Positions 9,740 through 19,339 of a stretch of DNA of 24,007 bases are shown piece by piece (position 1 is the stretch's first letter; the number at the start of each line of letters is the position of its first letter). The stretch is taken from assembly GCA_001642005.1 (NCBI GenBank), contig LWCA01000541.1:1-24007 (forward strand), read 5' to 3'. The notes under the pieces were generated by a model. It did not search any database, had not been told where the DNA came from, and worked only from the letters and a program-made list of their open reading frames with translations. The position numbers and the translations under genes are program-made. Source of the DNA: Intoshia linei. Lineage: Eukaryota; Orthonectida; Rhopaluridae.

Positions 9740-10540
9740 CTATAGACCATTAGCCTACCTACATGTACATTGTACGTATGAATGAAATATTTATAATTAT
9801 TGATTGTTCTTAAGAAAATATTACTAACAAATTTTAACTTTTAGAGTATTTTCCGCCCTTGAGCACTAATATAACATTAGTGTAATCGTAAAATTTATCA
9901 CAGGTGTGTACATTAATGGAACAAAAAAAAGTTTCAATTGGCCCTCCAGAAATATTTACTATGAAAAATATGTCCACCCACTATGTGTATTATAAAGGTC
10001 AATATAATAATAAAATAAACTCATGTATAATAAAAAACCGTCGCAATTCCTCTATTCTTAAATTCTTTTATATACAATGAATGTCGATAAAATTTATCTT
10101 GTATTATTTATTTGACGTAAATAAAATACCTTCAGTACTTGTTAAAAAATTAATAAAAACTATAATTTTAAGTTTACTGCGTTTTCAACAAGTTTGTTTG
10201 TTTCTCAATGGATAAATGGCAAATTAACGCGACACAACAAATTAAAAATATTAAACTAAAATATACATCTGCCAGAAAAATAAATTCCAATAAGTATATT
10301 TAACCTAAAAATGCTACTATCACTATTATCAATCATTTAAAAAAATGGTTCCAAACTTATTACACGTGGACTCGTCATATCATATTACCTTTTAAATTAA
10401 AGTGAATTATTCCAGGTTAAATTTATTTTGTTAACATTTGTGTAAAAATTTTTTTAAAGTTGCTATGCCATTCATTTAATTTATTATACAGGTCATCAGA
10501 ACGTGTGTATAATATTAAAAATAAAGTAAATACAGTCCAA
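9740..10540. other. intergenic, no gene seen
   Basis: AT-rich sequence with frequent stops and no recognisable gene, RNA or element. A segment near 9901-9960 (GTACATTAATGGAACAAAAA) recalls a transposon terminus, but I could not pair it. Confidence 0.4.
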
Positions 10541-10729
10541 TCCTAAAAATTGTGATAAATAGCATAAATTCCAGAAAAAATAAAATTAAGAAACCTATTT
10601 TGTCATTTTCAATGTGATGACATATATTCAGTATCAATTTAATAAATAAATCCTAAAAATTGTCATAAATAGCATAAATTCCAGAAAAAATAAAATTATA
10701 AACCTATTTTGTCATTTTTAATGTGATTA
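10541..10729 (+). repeat. tandem duplication, 110-bp period
   Basis: About 80 bases starting TCCTAAAAATTGT at 10541 recur at 10651 with a few changes. Shared blocks are ATAAATAGCATAAATTCCAG, AAAAAATAAAATTA, ACCTATTTTGTCATTTT and AATGTGAT. The unit is non-coding. The second copy runs directly into dispersed repeat B. Confidence 0.8.
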
Positions 10730-10925
10730 AAAATACCAATTATATATCAACAATTAACGGAATCAGCACTTAAAAACATATTTGAGATGAATTTTACCAA
10801 TATTGCAAACCATTATAGTAAATATAAAAATAATAATAACAAATTTGTATTACAAAGTAATTCGTTGTTGTAGTTTTAATTTAAATTTTAAAATGAGAAT
10901 CAAAAATTGCGTAGCAATGAAAAAA
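10726..10925 (+). repeat. dispersed repeat family B, copy 2
   Basis: Similar to 4567-4790 in the same orientation, beginning AAAAATACCAA and ending CGTAGCAATGAAAA, with small indels between. It abuts the 110-bp tandem duplication. Confidence 0.7.
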
Positions 10926-11008
10926 ACCCGAAAAAATCAATTATATAGATTTCCGCCCTGTAACGATTGGCAGATAAGAACTCTGATAAGTTCATCTTAA
11001 ATAAAAAG

Positions 11009-12057
11009 ATGTCCAAATTTCGATTTGAACCTAGCCACGCAGGATACAATTTGGTCTTGTTTAATTTAAGCTCACTCAATATAAACTTTTATTCACAATT
11101 TCAAGCACAGTCATTTAAAAATTAAATTTTATATTAAAGTAAATTTGTATAATTCAATTTTTTGTAATTATTTCAAATATAATTTTTAGAAAATATTTAT
11201 TAGTTAATTTCAGGTATAGAAATAAATATTTTCATTACTTAATCATTAAAAGTTTTAATTAAAATATATCTTTTATAGGTACACTATATTAAGTATTAGA
11301 TTATTTACATTAATTTGTAAATTTGTTTCGTCTTTTTATTGAAGCCCATGACGATTCAATATTATTCGTGTGGTAACTAGTTTCAGGGTCCACAAAATAT
11401 TGTGAGTGTTTACCACGCCATGGTCGAAACCATATAATGGAATTCTCGTATAGAATCTCCAGCCATCAATTTGAACCTCACTGCCAGGCCCCAATCCTTT
11501 CTGGATAATTATTGAGATAAAAATATCTCTCATAAAGTTTTTCCAATCAACACATATTGTAGATGACATCTTCAACTCCATATTTAGGATTTTAAATGAA
11601 GCAACATTGAACGCCCAATAATAAATAAACTTTAGAATTTATGGAATGGATATATGGCTTTGCACAAAAAAAGTACCTAATCGTATGGACATTTCCTTTG
11701 AGCATGGTTTACGACAGCGCCACCTGTATCCATCAGTATTTTTTTTTTGTTAAAGTTCATTATTCCTCCACAGTCTATGCAACTTTGTGTTGATTAAATT
11801 AAATTCTTAAAAAAGTTGATTGTTCTCTATATCCCTTAAAATTTTCGTAGAGTATCGTAATTAATATCGTTTAAATCATGCGCCATAATGATAATGAATA
11901 TTTAATTGTTAACATGCATTTACAATCATTACGTAAAGTTAAATGTAATTTTCAAATGACTGTGCTTGAAATTATGAATAAAAAGTTTATATTGAGTGGG
12001 CTTAAATTAAACAAGACAAACAATTATATGGCTATAACCACTCTTCTAGTTAGACAT
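11009..12057 (-). mobile_element. Merlin-type DNA transposon, degenerate, with long inverted repeats
   Basis: A stretch at about 11051-11130 (GTCTTGTTTAATTTAAG, then CACTCAATATAAACTTTT, then AATTTCAAGCACAGTCATTT) recurs in reverse orientation at about 11945-12025 with few changes. Weaker pairing extends outwards to GATGTC on both sides. Between them is a minus-strand Merlin-like transposase relic (11336-11781). Flanking inverted repeats around the coding relic and a ~1.05-kb size fit a Merlin element. The repeats seem longer than the short ones I associate with the family. Exact ends and target duplication could not be fixed. Confidence 0.65.
11336..11781 (-). pseudogene. Merlin (IS1016/ISXO2-like) transposase relic
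   Basis: On the minus strand the relic begins with a zinc-ribbon half, CIDCGGIMNF. A frameshift follows, then DGYRWRCRKPC and SIRLGTFF (the W-C-C and SxRxGTFF pattern of Merlin/IS1595-group transposases), then an in-frame TAA at 11641-11639. Next come VDWKNFMRDI, GPGSEVQID, and IDGWRFYTRIPLYGFDHGVV. In intact relatives VEIDE..KFG and the ~60 residues before SDGWRAY separate those last two parts, so an internal deletion has fused them and removed catalytic residues. The 81-codon open stretch at 11581-11336 is therefore a remnant, not a gene. Confidence 0.75.
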
Positions 12058-12769
12058 CACAAGTGAGTTATAGCAAAAGTATATATTTGAATCTCGATTA
12101 GTATGATAGCGATATATCACTACACGCCCATATTTATATTGTACTTTTTAATTTTAATCCAACATTATACAATAATATTCACTCCATATGTACCGAGGAA
12201 TATTCAGGAAAATGATAGATTAATTTGAAATTTTTCATCATTGTATAGTACACAAGATTTATTTACATTACATTACGTTAACTTAAAAAAGGGTAATTTG
12301 GGTTTGGTCGTAAATGCGCCAATTTTCAAATAATGTATCTTAAATTCTGCGTCAGAATAAACTGACTTGGCATTTTTGTTTTTGAAATTTCTGAGACTGT
12401 TTTCTAAATAAATGGCTACAGACAGACACACTCACATACATATTAGTAACTTTTAGCAAATTATAATTGATGATGATTTTACGGTACGCATCCAAATTAA
12501 ATACAAATTTTTGAAGGTCCATAATGATTGTAATTTCCGGGGAAATGACAAAGTCAAGAACCAGAAAATTAAAAATTAAATTTCCCAGGAAAAATAAAAA
12601 ATTTTTATTGATATATAATATAGAAGAATTAAAATTTTAGAGACTTTAATTAATTTTAGAAACAAAAAAAAATTCAATTAATGAAATAACACGAATCTAG
12701 ATTGAAATTTACAAATTTAATATGAAAAAAATTTATTTATTTTAGATTGTTGAAAAAGTGTTTCAAAAC
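12058..12769. other. intergenic, no gene seen
   Basis: AT-rich with no coding segment I trust. Around 12533-12590 are TTTCCGGGGAAAT and AAATTTCCCAGGAAAA, short palindromic runs resembling those at 13497-13522. Confidence 0.4.
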
Positions 12770-13045
12770 TCACATAATATTGATAGATTCGTCTTTTAAA
12801 CGCGTTCTACATTTTGTAACGAAATTAGAAGCAGTAGAGAAATTTATTTTATTTTGTATTGACGTAGGTTGAACATAGGTCATAAGGGTTTCCTTTAATT
12901 TTAATAATTTTGATAATAGTGTTCCAGTTCGTAATAACTCATAATATTTTTCAAAATAATATTGGAAAAAGAGGATAATTCCCTTAAGCGTTAGTAATTT
13001 GTGGTTGGAATAAGAGGTTTTTAAAAAAAGTATTGGAAAAATCAT
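12770..13045 (-). CDS. unrecognised open stretch, possible exon or gene remnant
   Basis: A 91-codon minus-strand frame includes FEKYYELLRTGTLLSKLL, then KETLMTYVQPTSIQNK, and ends RTRLKDESINIM. Its amino-acid mix is less random than nearby AT-rich frames. A strong donor-like GTGAGT follows the last Asn-Ile codons, so it may be an internal exon rather than a terminus. I do not recognise a family. Just upstream on the same strand, a frame reading FQPLMEKYDFSNTFFKN resembles FQALMEKLTYTNILFKN about 300 bp further up, so the area may hold remnants of a duplicated gene or element. Confidence that it is a functional gene is low. Confidence 0.22.
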   Translation of the reverse strand: MIFPILFLKTSYSNHKLLTLKGIILFFQYYFEKYYELLRTGTLLSKLLKLKETLMTYVQPTSIQNKINFSTASNFVTKCRTRLKDESINIM

Positions 13046-13129
13046 ATTTTTCCATTAAGGGCTGAAAAATTAGATTTTTTATTTAATGTTTGATAAAGTG
13101 GATTTGTAATTAGTTTAGTTAATTTAGTT

Positions 13130-13309
13130 TTAATTTTTAGAATCATAAGCATTATCATAAATGGCAACCTCAAAAAAGTTTATTTTCACGATCAAAACCA
13201 CAGATTACCAATCCATTTTAAACTTGATTTATTTATTTTCTGTACTATGATAAACTGGGTATTTAAGATAGATTTATGATAAACAATTAACGTGATTACC
13301 GAACCAACT
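13130..13309 (+). repeat. dispersed repeat family A, copy 3
   Basis: Nearly identical to 15429-15572 over GAATCATAAGCATTATCATA, then AATGGCAACCTCAAAAAAG, and on through CAATTAACGTGATTACCG. This copy carries ~30 extra bases bounded by ATGATAAA direct repeats that the 15412 copy lacks, so the other copy probably lost them by repeat-mediated deletion. Confidence 0.8.
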
Positions 13310-13603
13310 TTAAAATTGGATTTTTGAAAAGAATATTGGTGTAAGTCAATTTTTCCATGAGGGCTTGAAATGGTATTTTTGATTAAATTTTATTAGTGGT
13401 AGGATTTTTGAAATGGTAAATTTTAAATATTAATATAATCATATTTTCATAGTAATAACAAACATAAATCAAATACAGGCATGTCTCAATTTTTTTTCGG
13501 GAAATCCCGGGAATTTTCCCCGGCAATCACTAAAGGTTCAACGTTAAAAATTTTACAATACCTATCATAAATGGTTAATTGGAATAATTTAATAATTGAA
13601 AAA

Positions 13604-15183
13604 TTAACATTTAAACAAAAAAAATTTGAAAATTTGTAAATAAAATTTAAAATGTTTAGATTTTGCAAATTTTGAATTAAAAATAACGGAATGATAATGT
13701 TGAAAACCAACTTTTTCAATTTGATTTAAATACAAGAAACATAAATTTTTTCTAGGCATTATAGTATTTTCAAAATGATTCATTTGTGATACATTGACAA
13801 AAGCATTTTCCATGTTTGAAATCTTATCAAAATTTAAATGCGTTTTGGCTTCACGTATACTTTTTTCAAACATTTTATTCAAAGCAGTAAAATTTGATTC
13901 CATGTCTGGACCACTCACTTTATTTCTGTACATTTTGTCAATTTTAAATACAGAAAGTTTGTTCTAAATTTTGTTTATGTTGCGTCACAGTAAATGTAAA
14001 TTAACCTTGATTAAAAAATCTTTAGGAAAATAACTCCATGAAAAATTGCGCAACATAAAAGGTACTGAACGCATTAAATTGACAAACATTAATGATATTG
14101 ACAAATTTCGGACAAGTTTTTCTAATTTAGGATCTAACTTCATTTTTGGGTGGGACTTTAATAATAACATTAGCAAAGGAAAATGCCTCGATATTGCGTC
14201 ACTTTTTATGTCGTCAAATGTGTTATAATTTTGATTCAATCCATTTTTCTAAAAATTTATCCTTTTTATAAATTAATTACAAATAAACCCTTGACAAAAT
14301 TAAATCATTCAAAAATTTTGCTTTTTCTTTTTTATTATCCAACTAATGAAAAATTTTAGTAAAAAATTTATAATTTAAAATTTAAATTACCGTCCATAAT
14401 TGACGAGCAATCGGAGTATTTATCAATTTATTCTAGAGGTTATAATCAATTTCATTTTAATTACATTTAGTACATTTAAAATGTCATTTATTGTACATTC
14501 CCAAAATTTTAATTTTCCTTCAATTATTGGTAAATTATTTTGTTTGTTACAAATCTAAATTTAAATTAAACGTTTGTATTTAATAAAATATCTATAAAAA
14601 CTTAAATTGACGTCAATTTTCCATGTTTTATTACATGGGTATTTTAACTAATTTTCGTGAAAGGCAGTTAACTAACAAATGTAAATTATAAAAGGGAGTA
14701 TTTTAGGTTACTATATCATTTTTCTATTTAAAGTCTAATGCAGGTGTTCTCAAACTCATGTGTTCTACTGTCCCTTTTTAGTAATATATTTTTTAACGGC
14801 CTTTAAAAAAATTTTTCACTACATAAACTACGTATTATTTACAGTTACTGTTAATTAAATATTTATATGTTAATAAATTTAGGAATTTGAAATATCTACC
14901 AGATACTGATTATCATGAATAATATAATTAATATATAAACATTACATTCGATATTTCAACATTAAATGCATTGATTATGATAGATTCTTTAAAAAATGTA
15001 GGGTCAAGCAAAAAACATAATATAAAATTTTGGTAGTCGTGATTTCTAAAAACAATATATGTTAAGTTAAAAATATATCTCTGTTTGTTCCAGTTTATTT
15101 AAGAAAGTAAGAGGAGTCGACTTTTAAAAATTCCATATTTTTATTACAGTTTTTCGAGAGTAATGTTTTATCGCAAATTTCAT
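13604..15183 (-). CDS. NDUFAF6: NADH dehydrogenase complex I assembly factor 6 homologue, 7 exons
   Basis: Minus-strand exons are 15183-15148, 15080-14946, 14554-14474, 14432-14391, 14342-14289, 14248-14006 and 13963-13604. Introns are 67, 391, 41, 48, 40 and 42 nt, and all junctions are in phase. The product is 316 aa, close to the human length of about 333. Family landmarks in order are NHDYQNFILCFLLDP (RDYE.YLC.LLLP), NAFNVEIS (RAFNVELA), EGKLKFWECTINDIL followed by TPIARQLW (MQFWKKTVEDI..PVAIELW), VNLMRSVPF (TCLRATPY) and IEKVGFQHYH (IQRVDFDIFH) before the C-terminus. The fold is that of squalene/phytoene synthases, but the family acts in mitochondria in building complex I. The basic N-terminus MKFAIKHYSRKTR suits a mitochondrial targeting peptide. 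Exon 1 is the least certain. Intron 2 is unusually long here and holds a hAT-like end. The sequence is quite diverged. Confidence 0.85.
14741..14781 (+). mobile_element. hAT-like terminus inside NDUFAF6 intron 2
   Basis: The motif CAGGTGTTCTCAAACTCATG is of the CAG.GGTTCTCAAACT form typical of hAT termini. It sits in the 391-nt intron 2 of NDUFAF6, which is about ten times longer than its sister introns, so an old insertion would explain the size. No matching right end is visible. Confidence 0.35.
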
Positions 15184-15301
15184 TTTCAGAAATTAAGTAC
15201 TTCAAGATCAAAAACAGCAATTTTCCTTTTTTTTATATTCAAATTCAAACAATCTTAGAATTATAAAAAATACACAATCGTATCAAGATTTTAAAACCAT
15301 C

Positions 15302-15372
15302 AACATTATGATACTTTTAAATTTCAAAATTTTATATCTTCACGGCCAAAACCACAAATTACTCTTTTTTAT
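15302..15372 (+). repeat. dispersed repeat family A, diverged copy 4
   Basis: It keeps ATTATGATA, TTTCAAAATTTTATATCTTC, ACGGCCAAAACCACAAATTA and a T-run, the same order as the family core but more diverged. It lies only ~40 bp before copy 5 in the same orientation. Confidence 0.45.
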
Positions 15373-15411
15373 AAAATTTAAAATTTTTCTAGTCTTAGAA
15401 TTCTATAGAAC

Positions 15412-15572
15412 ATAAATTCTGAGATAATTTTTAGAATCATAAGCATTATCATAAATGGCAACCTCAAAAAAGTTTATTTTCACGATCAAAACCACAGATT
15501 ACCAATCCATTTTAAACTTGATTTATTTATTTTCTGTAATATGATAAACAATTAACGTGATTACCGGACCAA
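15412..15572 (+). repeat. dispersed repeat family A, copy 5
   Basis: The best-preserved long copy. It runs from ATTCTGAGATAATTTTTAG through GGCAACCTCAAAAAAG, TTTTCACGATCAAAACCAC and AGATTACCAATCC to CAATTAACGTGATTACCGG. It is nearly identical to 13130-13309 apart from a ~30-bp indel. Confidence 0.8.
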
Positions 15573-16037
15573 CTGTGAACAATATTTGAAATCCCTTAAA
15601 TAATTATTTTTAGAATACATTGAGTAGTGTTAAATCAGTTTAGATGGTAACTAATCTAAGGACGAAAAAATAAAAAGATTTGGAAAGTTATTCAATATAT
15701 GAAAAGATAGTTCAATCCAAATATACAGTATATCTTGAGTGGGGTAAAAGATGACAAATTGTAACTAATACAGAACATTAACGGGTAAACGCAATCATGA
15801 GTAATTTAGTTAAATCTTGAATTAAGATTCTCAATCGACTAAAAAGTTTTTAAATTTAATTTACAATGCAATAAAGTAAGAATAATTTTTTGCAAATACA
15901 ATTGTACAATTTAATCCAACGCTGGTTTTTCCCATGTGTTGAGACAACTAAAACGTTGACGAATATTTTATCAACAACGCTATTACTCATAGCAATTAAA
16001 AAATAAACATTTAATTTATATTGATTTAAAAATCAAA

Positions 16038-16385
16038 ATGGGAGACAGATATAACGTTCACAATCAATTGGAGCATTTACAAGCAAAGTATATCGGTAAA
16101 TAATAAGCAAAGTAATGTAAACAAAATTTAGGAACCGGTCACGCTGATTTGATAACATGGGTATAGTGATTTGATTTTTTTATTTCGTAAATATAATGTA
16201 CATTTTTATAGGAATGGTTAACAAATCAACACAGAGACAGTATTTCCTCATACATTGGAAAATACGATATTCACAATTCTCTGGCAATTGTTGAAAATGA
16301 AACAAAAGAACGAGTGCGAATGAACTTGATAAAAAGAATGGTTCAACCTTGTGGCCCACCGCCAACTCGAGTAGAATTTGATTAG
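16038..16385 (+). CDS. SF3B5: splicing factor 3B subunit 5 (SF3b10), 3 exons
   Basis: Exons are 16038-16095, 16132-16160 and 16212-16385, with introns of 36 and 51 nt. The product is 86 aa, the length I recall for human SF3B5. It begins MGDRYNVHNQLEHLQAKYIG and continues with TGHADLITWEWLTNQHRDS, then AIVENETKERVRMNLI and VQPCGPPP, all diagnostic of the family (MTDRYNIHSQLEHLQSKYIG, NQHRDSY, QPCGPP). SF3B5 is a core subunit of the SF3b complex in the U2 snRNP; with SF3B1, SF3B3 and PHF5A it recognises the branch point. The TGG codon before intron 2 and the GAA after it rebuild the conserved WEWL. The gene is convergent with ATAD3, and its stop lies 34 bp from the ATAD3 stop. Confidence 0.97.
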
Positions 16386-16392
16386 TGTATAA

Positions 16393-16401
16393 TTTATTAA
16401 A
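16393..16401. terminator. overlapping poly(A) signals for SF3B5 and ATAD3
   Basis: Plus-strand ATTAAA at 16396-16401 follows the SF3B5 stop. Minus-strand AATAAA at 16393-16398 follows the ATAD3 stop. The two share bases 16396-16398. Each transcript's 3' UTR would therefore overlap the other gene's 3' end. Confidence 0.55.
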
Positions 16402-16419
16402 ATTTTAGATTTGTACAAA

Positions 16420-18238
16420 TTATACAGTTTTAATTACAGCTTCATTATTTAACATTTTGAATTTTTTAACTAGAATGGCTTCATTCATTCTACTGTAAAT
16501 AATTTTTTCTGTGAGAATTCCAGTTTCAGATGAATAGGCTGAAGCTTGCCATCCAATTACCAATTTTGACAATTCTCGTCCTGAAAAGGTTTTTGTCTTT
16601 TCGGCTACAATTTTACACACGTTACCAAAATCGAAATTATCAATTTTTAACCGGTTTTTCATTTTTAAAATTGACTTTTTTTTAATACTGGGAGTAAGGA
16701 TGTATTTATCAAAATACATTCGAATAATTCGTTCTCTTTCAATTACTCCCGGTAGAGTAAATTTTATCATTTCGTCAATGCGGTCATTAATGGCCCAATC
16801 AAATTGTTCTGGTTCATTTGAGGCAAAACATAACATGATTTTTGAAGATTGTTCGCCGGTCCGGTATAAAAATGCGTTGAGGGAAGCTCTTAAATCCTCA
16901 GATATACTTCCTTGAGATCTTTTTCTAAAAAATGCATCAGCTTCATCGACAAAGAGGAGCAAACCTTTCCGACTCGTTTGAGCCCAATCAAACAGTTTGT
17001 GAATTGCGGTTACTCCTTCTCGTCCCATTGGAGCTACATCGCCACCCGTAATTATAGCGTAATCCATTCCAGAGTGGGTTGATAGTTTTTTAGCAAAAAG
17101 GGTTTTTCCTACACCTGGTGGACCATAAAATAAAATGTTACGATACCAACCACGGTTCAATTGTGTGTTTCTGGTTGAAATAGCAATGTCTCGCAGTCGT
17201 TCTTCTATTTTTGGTGATATAATTACGCCGGATAATGGATCAATATCTTTACTTATTAATTTTTGAAAGCTTTTTAGAGGTGATTTTACCAAATCAACAA
17301 TGCTAATTCTACTAGTTTGTCTAATTAAGGAGGGTTTTCCTATTCGGTTTTCGATTTTTCTAGCAATTACGCTTGTTCCGTGTTTGGCAGAATATATACC
17401 CAGTGCCATTAATGAAATACCTAGCGCAGTTGCGCTTAATTTGTCCCAATCTCTAATTAATGCATTGGCTCCGGCTCCTAGAATTAAAATATTAATGTAT
17501 ACCATATATTTGAAGTAAAAATTTACCAATCATTCCTCCGGCCGTTGTAATTGAATCCAAAATTGTTTTTCTTTTTTCTACTGCCTTTAACCTTATAGTC
17601 TCCATGGTAATGTCTTTATTTTCTCTTTCAATTTGTCCACGACCTCTAACTTCAGCCTCAATTCTTTTTAAATCATTTTTAAGTCGTAATTCAGCTTCAT
17701 GTTCTATACTTTGTCTTCTTATAGATTCTTGTTTTTTAACAGATTCCTCTTGACGCCTCAAATTTTCCTCATTCATTCTCTTTTGTTGTGATAATTGATC
17801 ATCATATCGTTTTCTAGATAATCTGTCTTGATAGTCTAGTCTAACCTGTTTTTGTTTCGTTTCTTCGCCAAAAGATTTACGACGTTCTTCCTCTGCAATA
17901 CGTGATGAATCAATTTTGTATTTTTCAAATTGTAGTTGATAATCTGCTGCTTTAGCTTCAAGTTCTTTCTAGTGACAAAATGTAGAGTATAAAACAAAAT
18001 ATATAATTACCTGTTTAGTTTTTTCTTGTGCTTTAATTAATTCAAAAGCTTTATTGGCGTGAGGGGATTTTTCAAGTTCTTTGGCTGATTTTGCAGCTCT
18101 TTCCAGGGCATCGCTGTCAAATTTAAATCTAGTTGAATCGTAATTGTTAGATTTTTGGTTAGATTCAACTGTCTGCCCTTCACCTTTCGGATTTGAGCCC
18201 ATTATATTATCCCTTGACGATCCAAACAACCAAGACAT
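16420..18238 (-). CDS. ATAD3: ATPase family AAA domain-containing protein 3, 3 exons
   Basis: Exons are 18238-18011, 17968-17527 and 17477-16420, with introns of 42 and 49 nt. The product is 575 aa, against about 590-630 in other animals. It starts MSWLFG as the family does and continues with [21 protein letters not shown] long charged coiled coil follows (residues about 75-215, with [20 protein letters not shown]). A membrane segment lies near 237-255 ([20 protein letters not shown]). The AAA module has Walker A GPPGVGKT at 342-349, Walker [12 protein letters not shown] near 396-406 with D401/E402, sensor-1 Asn near 444, Arg456 in NDRIDEM, and the sensor-2 GREL near 523. All catalytic positions are present. 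ATAD3 sits in the mitochondrial inner membrane and affects nucleoid organisation, cristae, contact sites and lipid metabolism. Its 3' end is convergent with SF3B5. Confidence 0.97.
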
Positions 18239-19339
18239 TACACGTGAGATTTTATTTTAATTTGAAATATTATTTATTAGAAAATATAACTTTATTTTAT
18301 GTTTATAATTTACAAATTGTAAAATTATATTTGTAATAATAATTGTGAATCTACATTAGAATGTTGCCTGCAAAGTTAGAAACTTTCAATTGTATATAAT
18401 TTTTATAAACATCGAATGGAATTTATATATAAATAAATTTTTCTTGCAGCCCCACCAATTATTTTATGTACGAGCCGCCATTGATTATGAACATATTTTT
18501 AACCAAAAGAGTTAGGGTACCTTAATATTTTTTGGCGAGGTAGGTTTGTAATATTTTTTTAACTAAATTTTTATAGTGGAATTTTGAGATTTTTTTTGAC
18601 CAAACCGTAAAGGGGAGGGTTTTATAATTAATTTTTAATGATTGTTATAAATAATTTGAAAATTCTTCTTTTAGGGTTTGGTAAAAAAAATTTTCAAAAA
18701 AACTGTCCTTAGGGTTTATGTCAAAAAATAATCTAAACATTTTTTTTCAAGGGTCTTGAATATAGGTATTGCTTAAAAGAAATCTTAAAATTCCCTTTCT
18801 TTTGAGTTTGGTAATAATTTTTAAATATTTTGAAAATTCTGTTTTGCAGTGTAAGGTAAAAAATATGTTCAGAATGTATAATTTTTATCTTTTAAAAATT
18901 GAGACTTAGTTACCTTTTCTTTCTAGTTTGAAGACGAATTATCTCGAAATTAACACTAAAAGTTTTATAAAAATAGTTTAAAAAACATATGTGTAAAAAA
19001 GATACGCACAATATTTATTAAAGTAATTTTTTATGAATTTAAATTTTTGTTGCCTAATAGTGATTTAGTTATATATAGCCGTTGATAATTATAATTAATC
19101 ATGAGCGGTGATCACTTATCACTGCTTAAAATCTCTGCAGTTCAGGATCTGAACTTGACTTTAAATTTGACACACCAAAAAGATATGATTTGTTTAAAAT
19201 GATCAATGTTACAAAAATTCCGTCGTAACTACCGTTGTTCGGTCTCAAATAGGGTAGATTTTGCTCTAATTTTCAGTACCGCAATTATGGCGCTGTTTAT
19301 ATATAAAACAATTCAATAACACTGTCACATAACTTTCCT
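18239..19339. other. intergenic with degenerate repeat-like tract
   Basis: No gene was found. At about 18490-18930 phrases such as TTAGGGTTTGGTAAAAAA, GAAAATTCT.TTTT and TTGAGTTTGGTAATAATTTT recur at irregular spacing, suggesting a badly eroded tandem repeat. The region contains the ATAD3 promoter on its left edge, but no clear element is visible. Confidence 0.35.

Larger units (their letters stand above)
15184..16037. promoter_or_regulatory. divergent intergenic region between NDUFAF6 and SF3B5
   Basis: About 850 bp separates the start codons of minus-strand NDUFAF6 and plus-strand SF3B5, so it must contain both promoters. The NDUFAF6-proximal half is filled with copies of dispersed repeat A. 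A less AT-biased patch at about 15915-15990 stands out and could be regulatory or a 5' UTR. I cannot name a specific element in it. Confidence 0.4.

Noticed and set aside
9529-9753. 74-codon plus-strand open frame
   Set aside because: It starts inside the hAT inverted repeat and runs across the MITE; no protein family features.
10995-11045. tRNA-like T-arm (reverse complement GGTTCAAATCG)
   Set aside because: The flanking bases do not form the T-stem, and no acceptor or anticodon arm can be built. The stretch lies at the edge of the Merlin inverted repeat.
11878-12066. 62-codon plus-strand open frame
   Set aside because: Most of it is the right inverted-repeat arm of the Merlin element; its mirror copy at 11051-11130 is non-coding.
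16180-16365. 61-codon minus-strand open frame
   Set aside because: Antisense to the conserved third exon of SF3B5; the plus-strand reading is certain.
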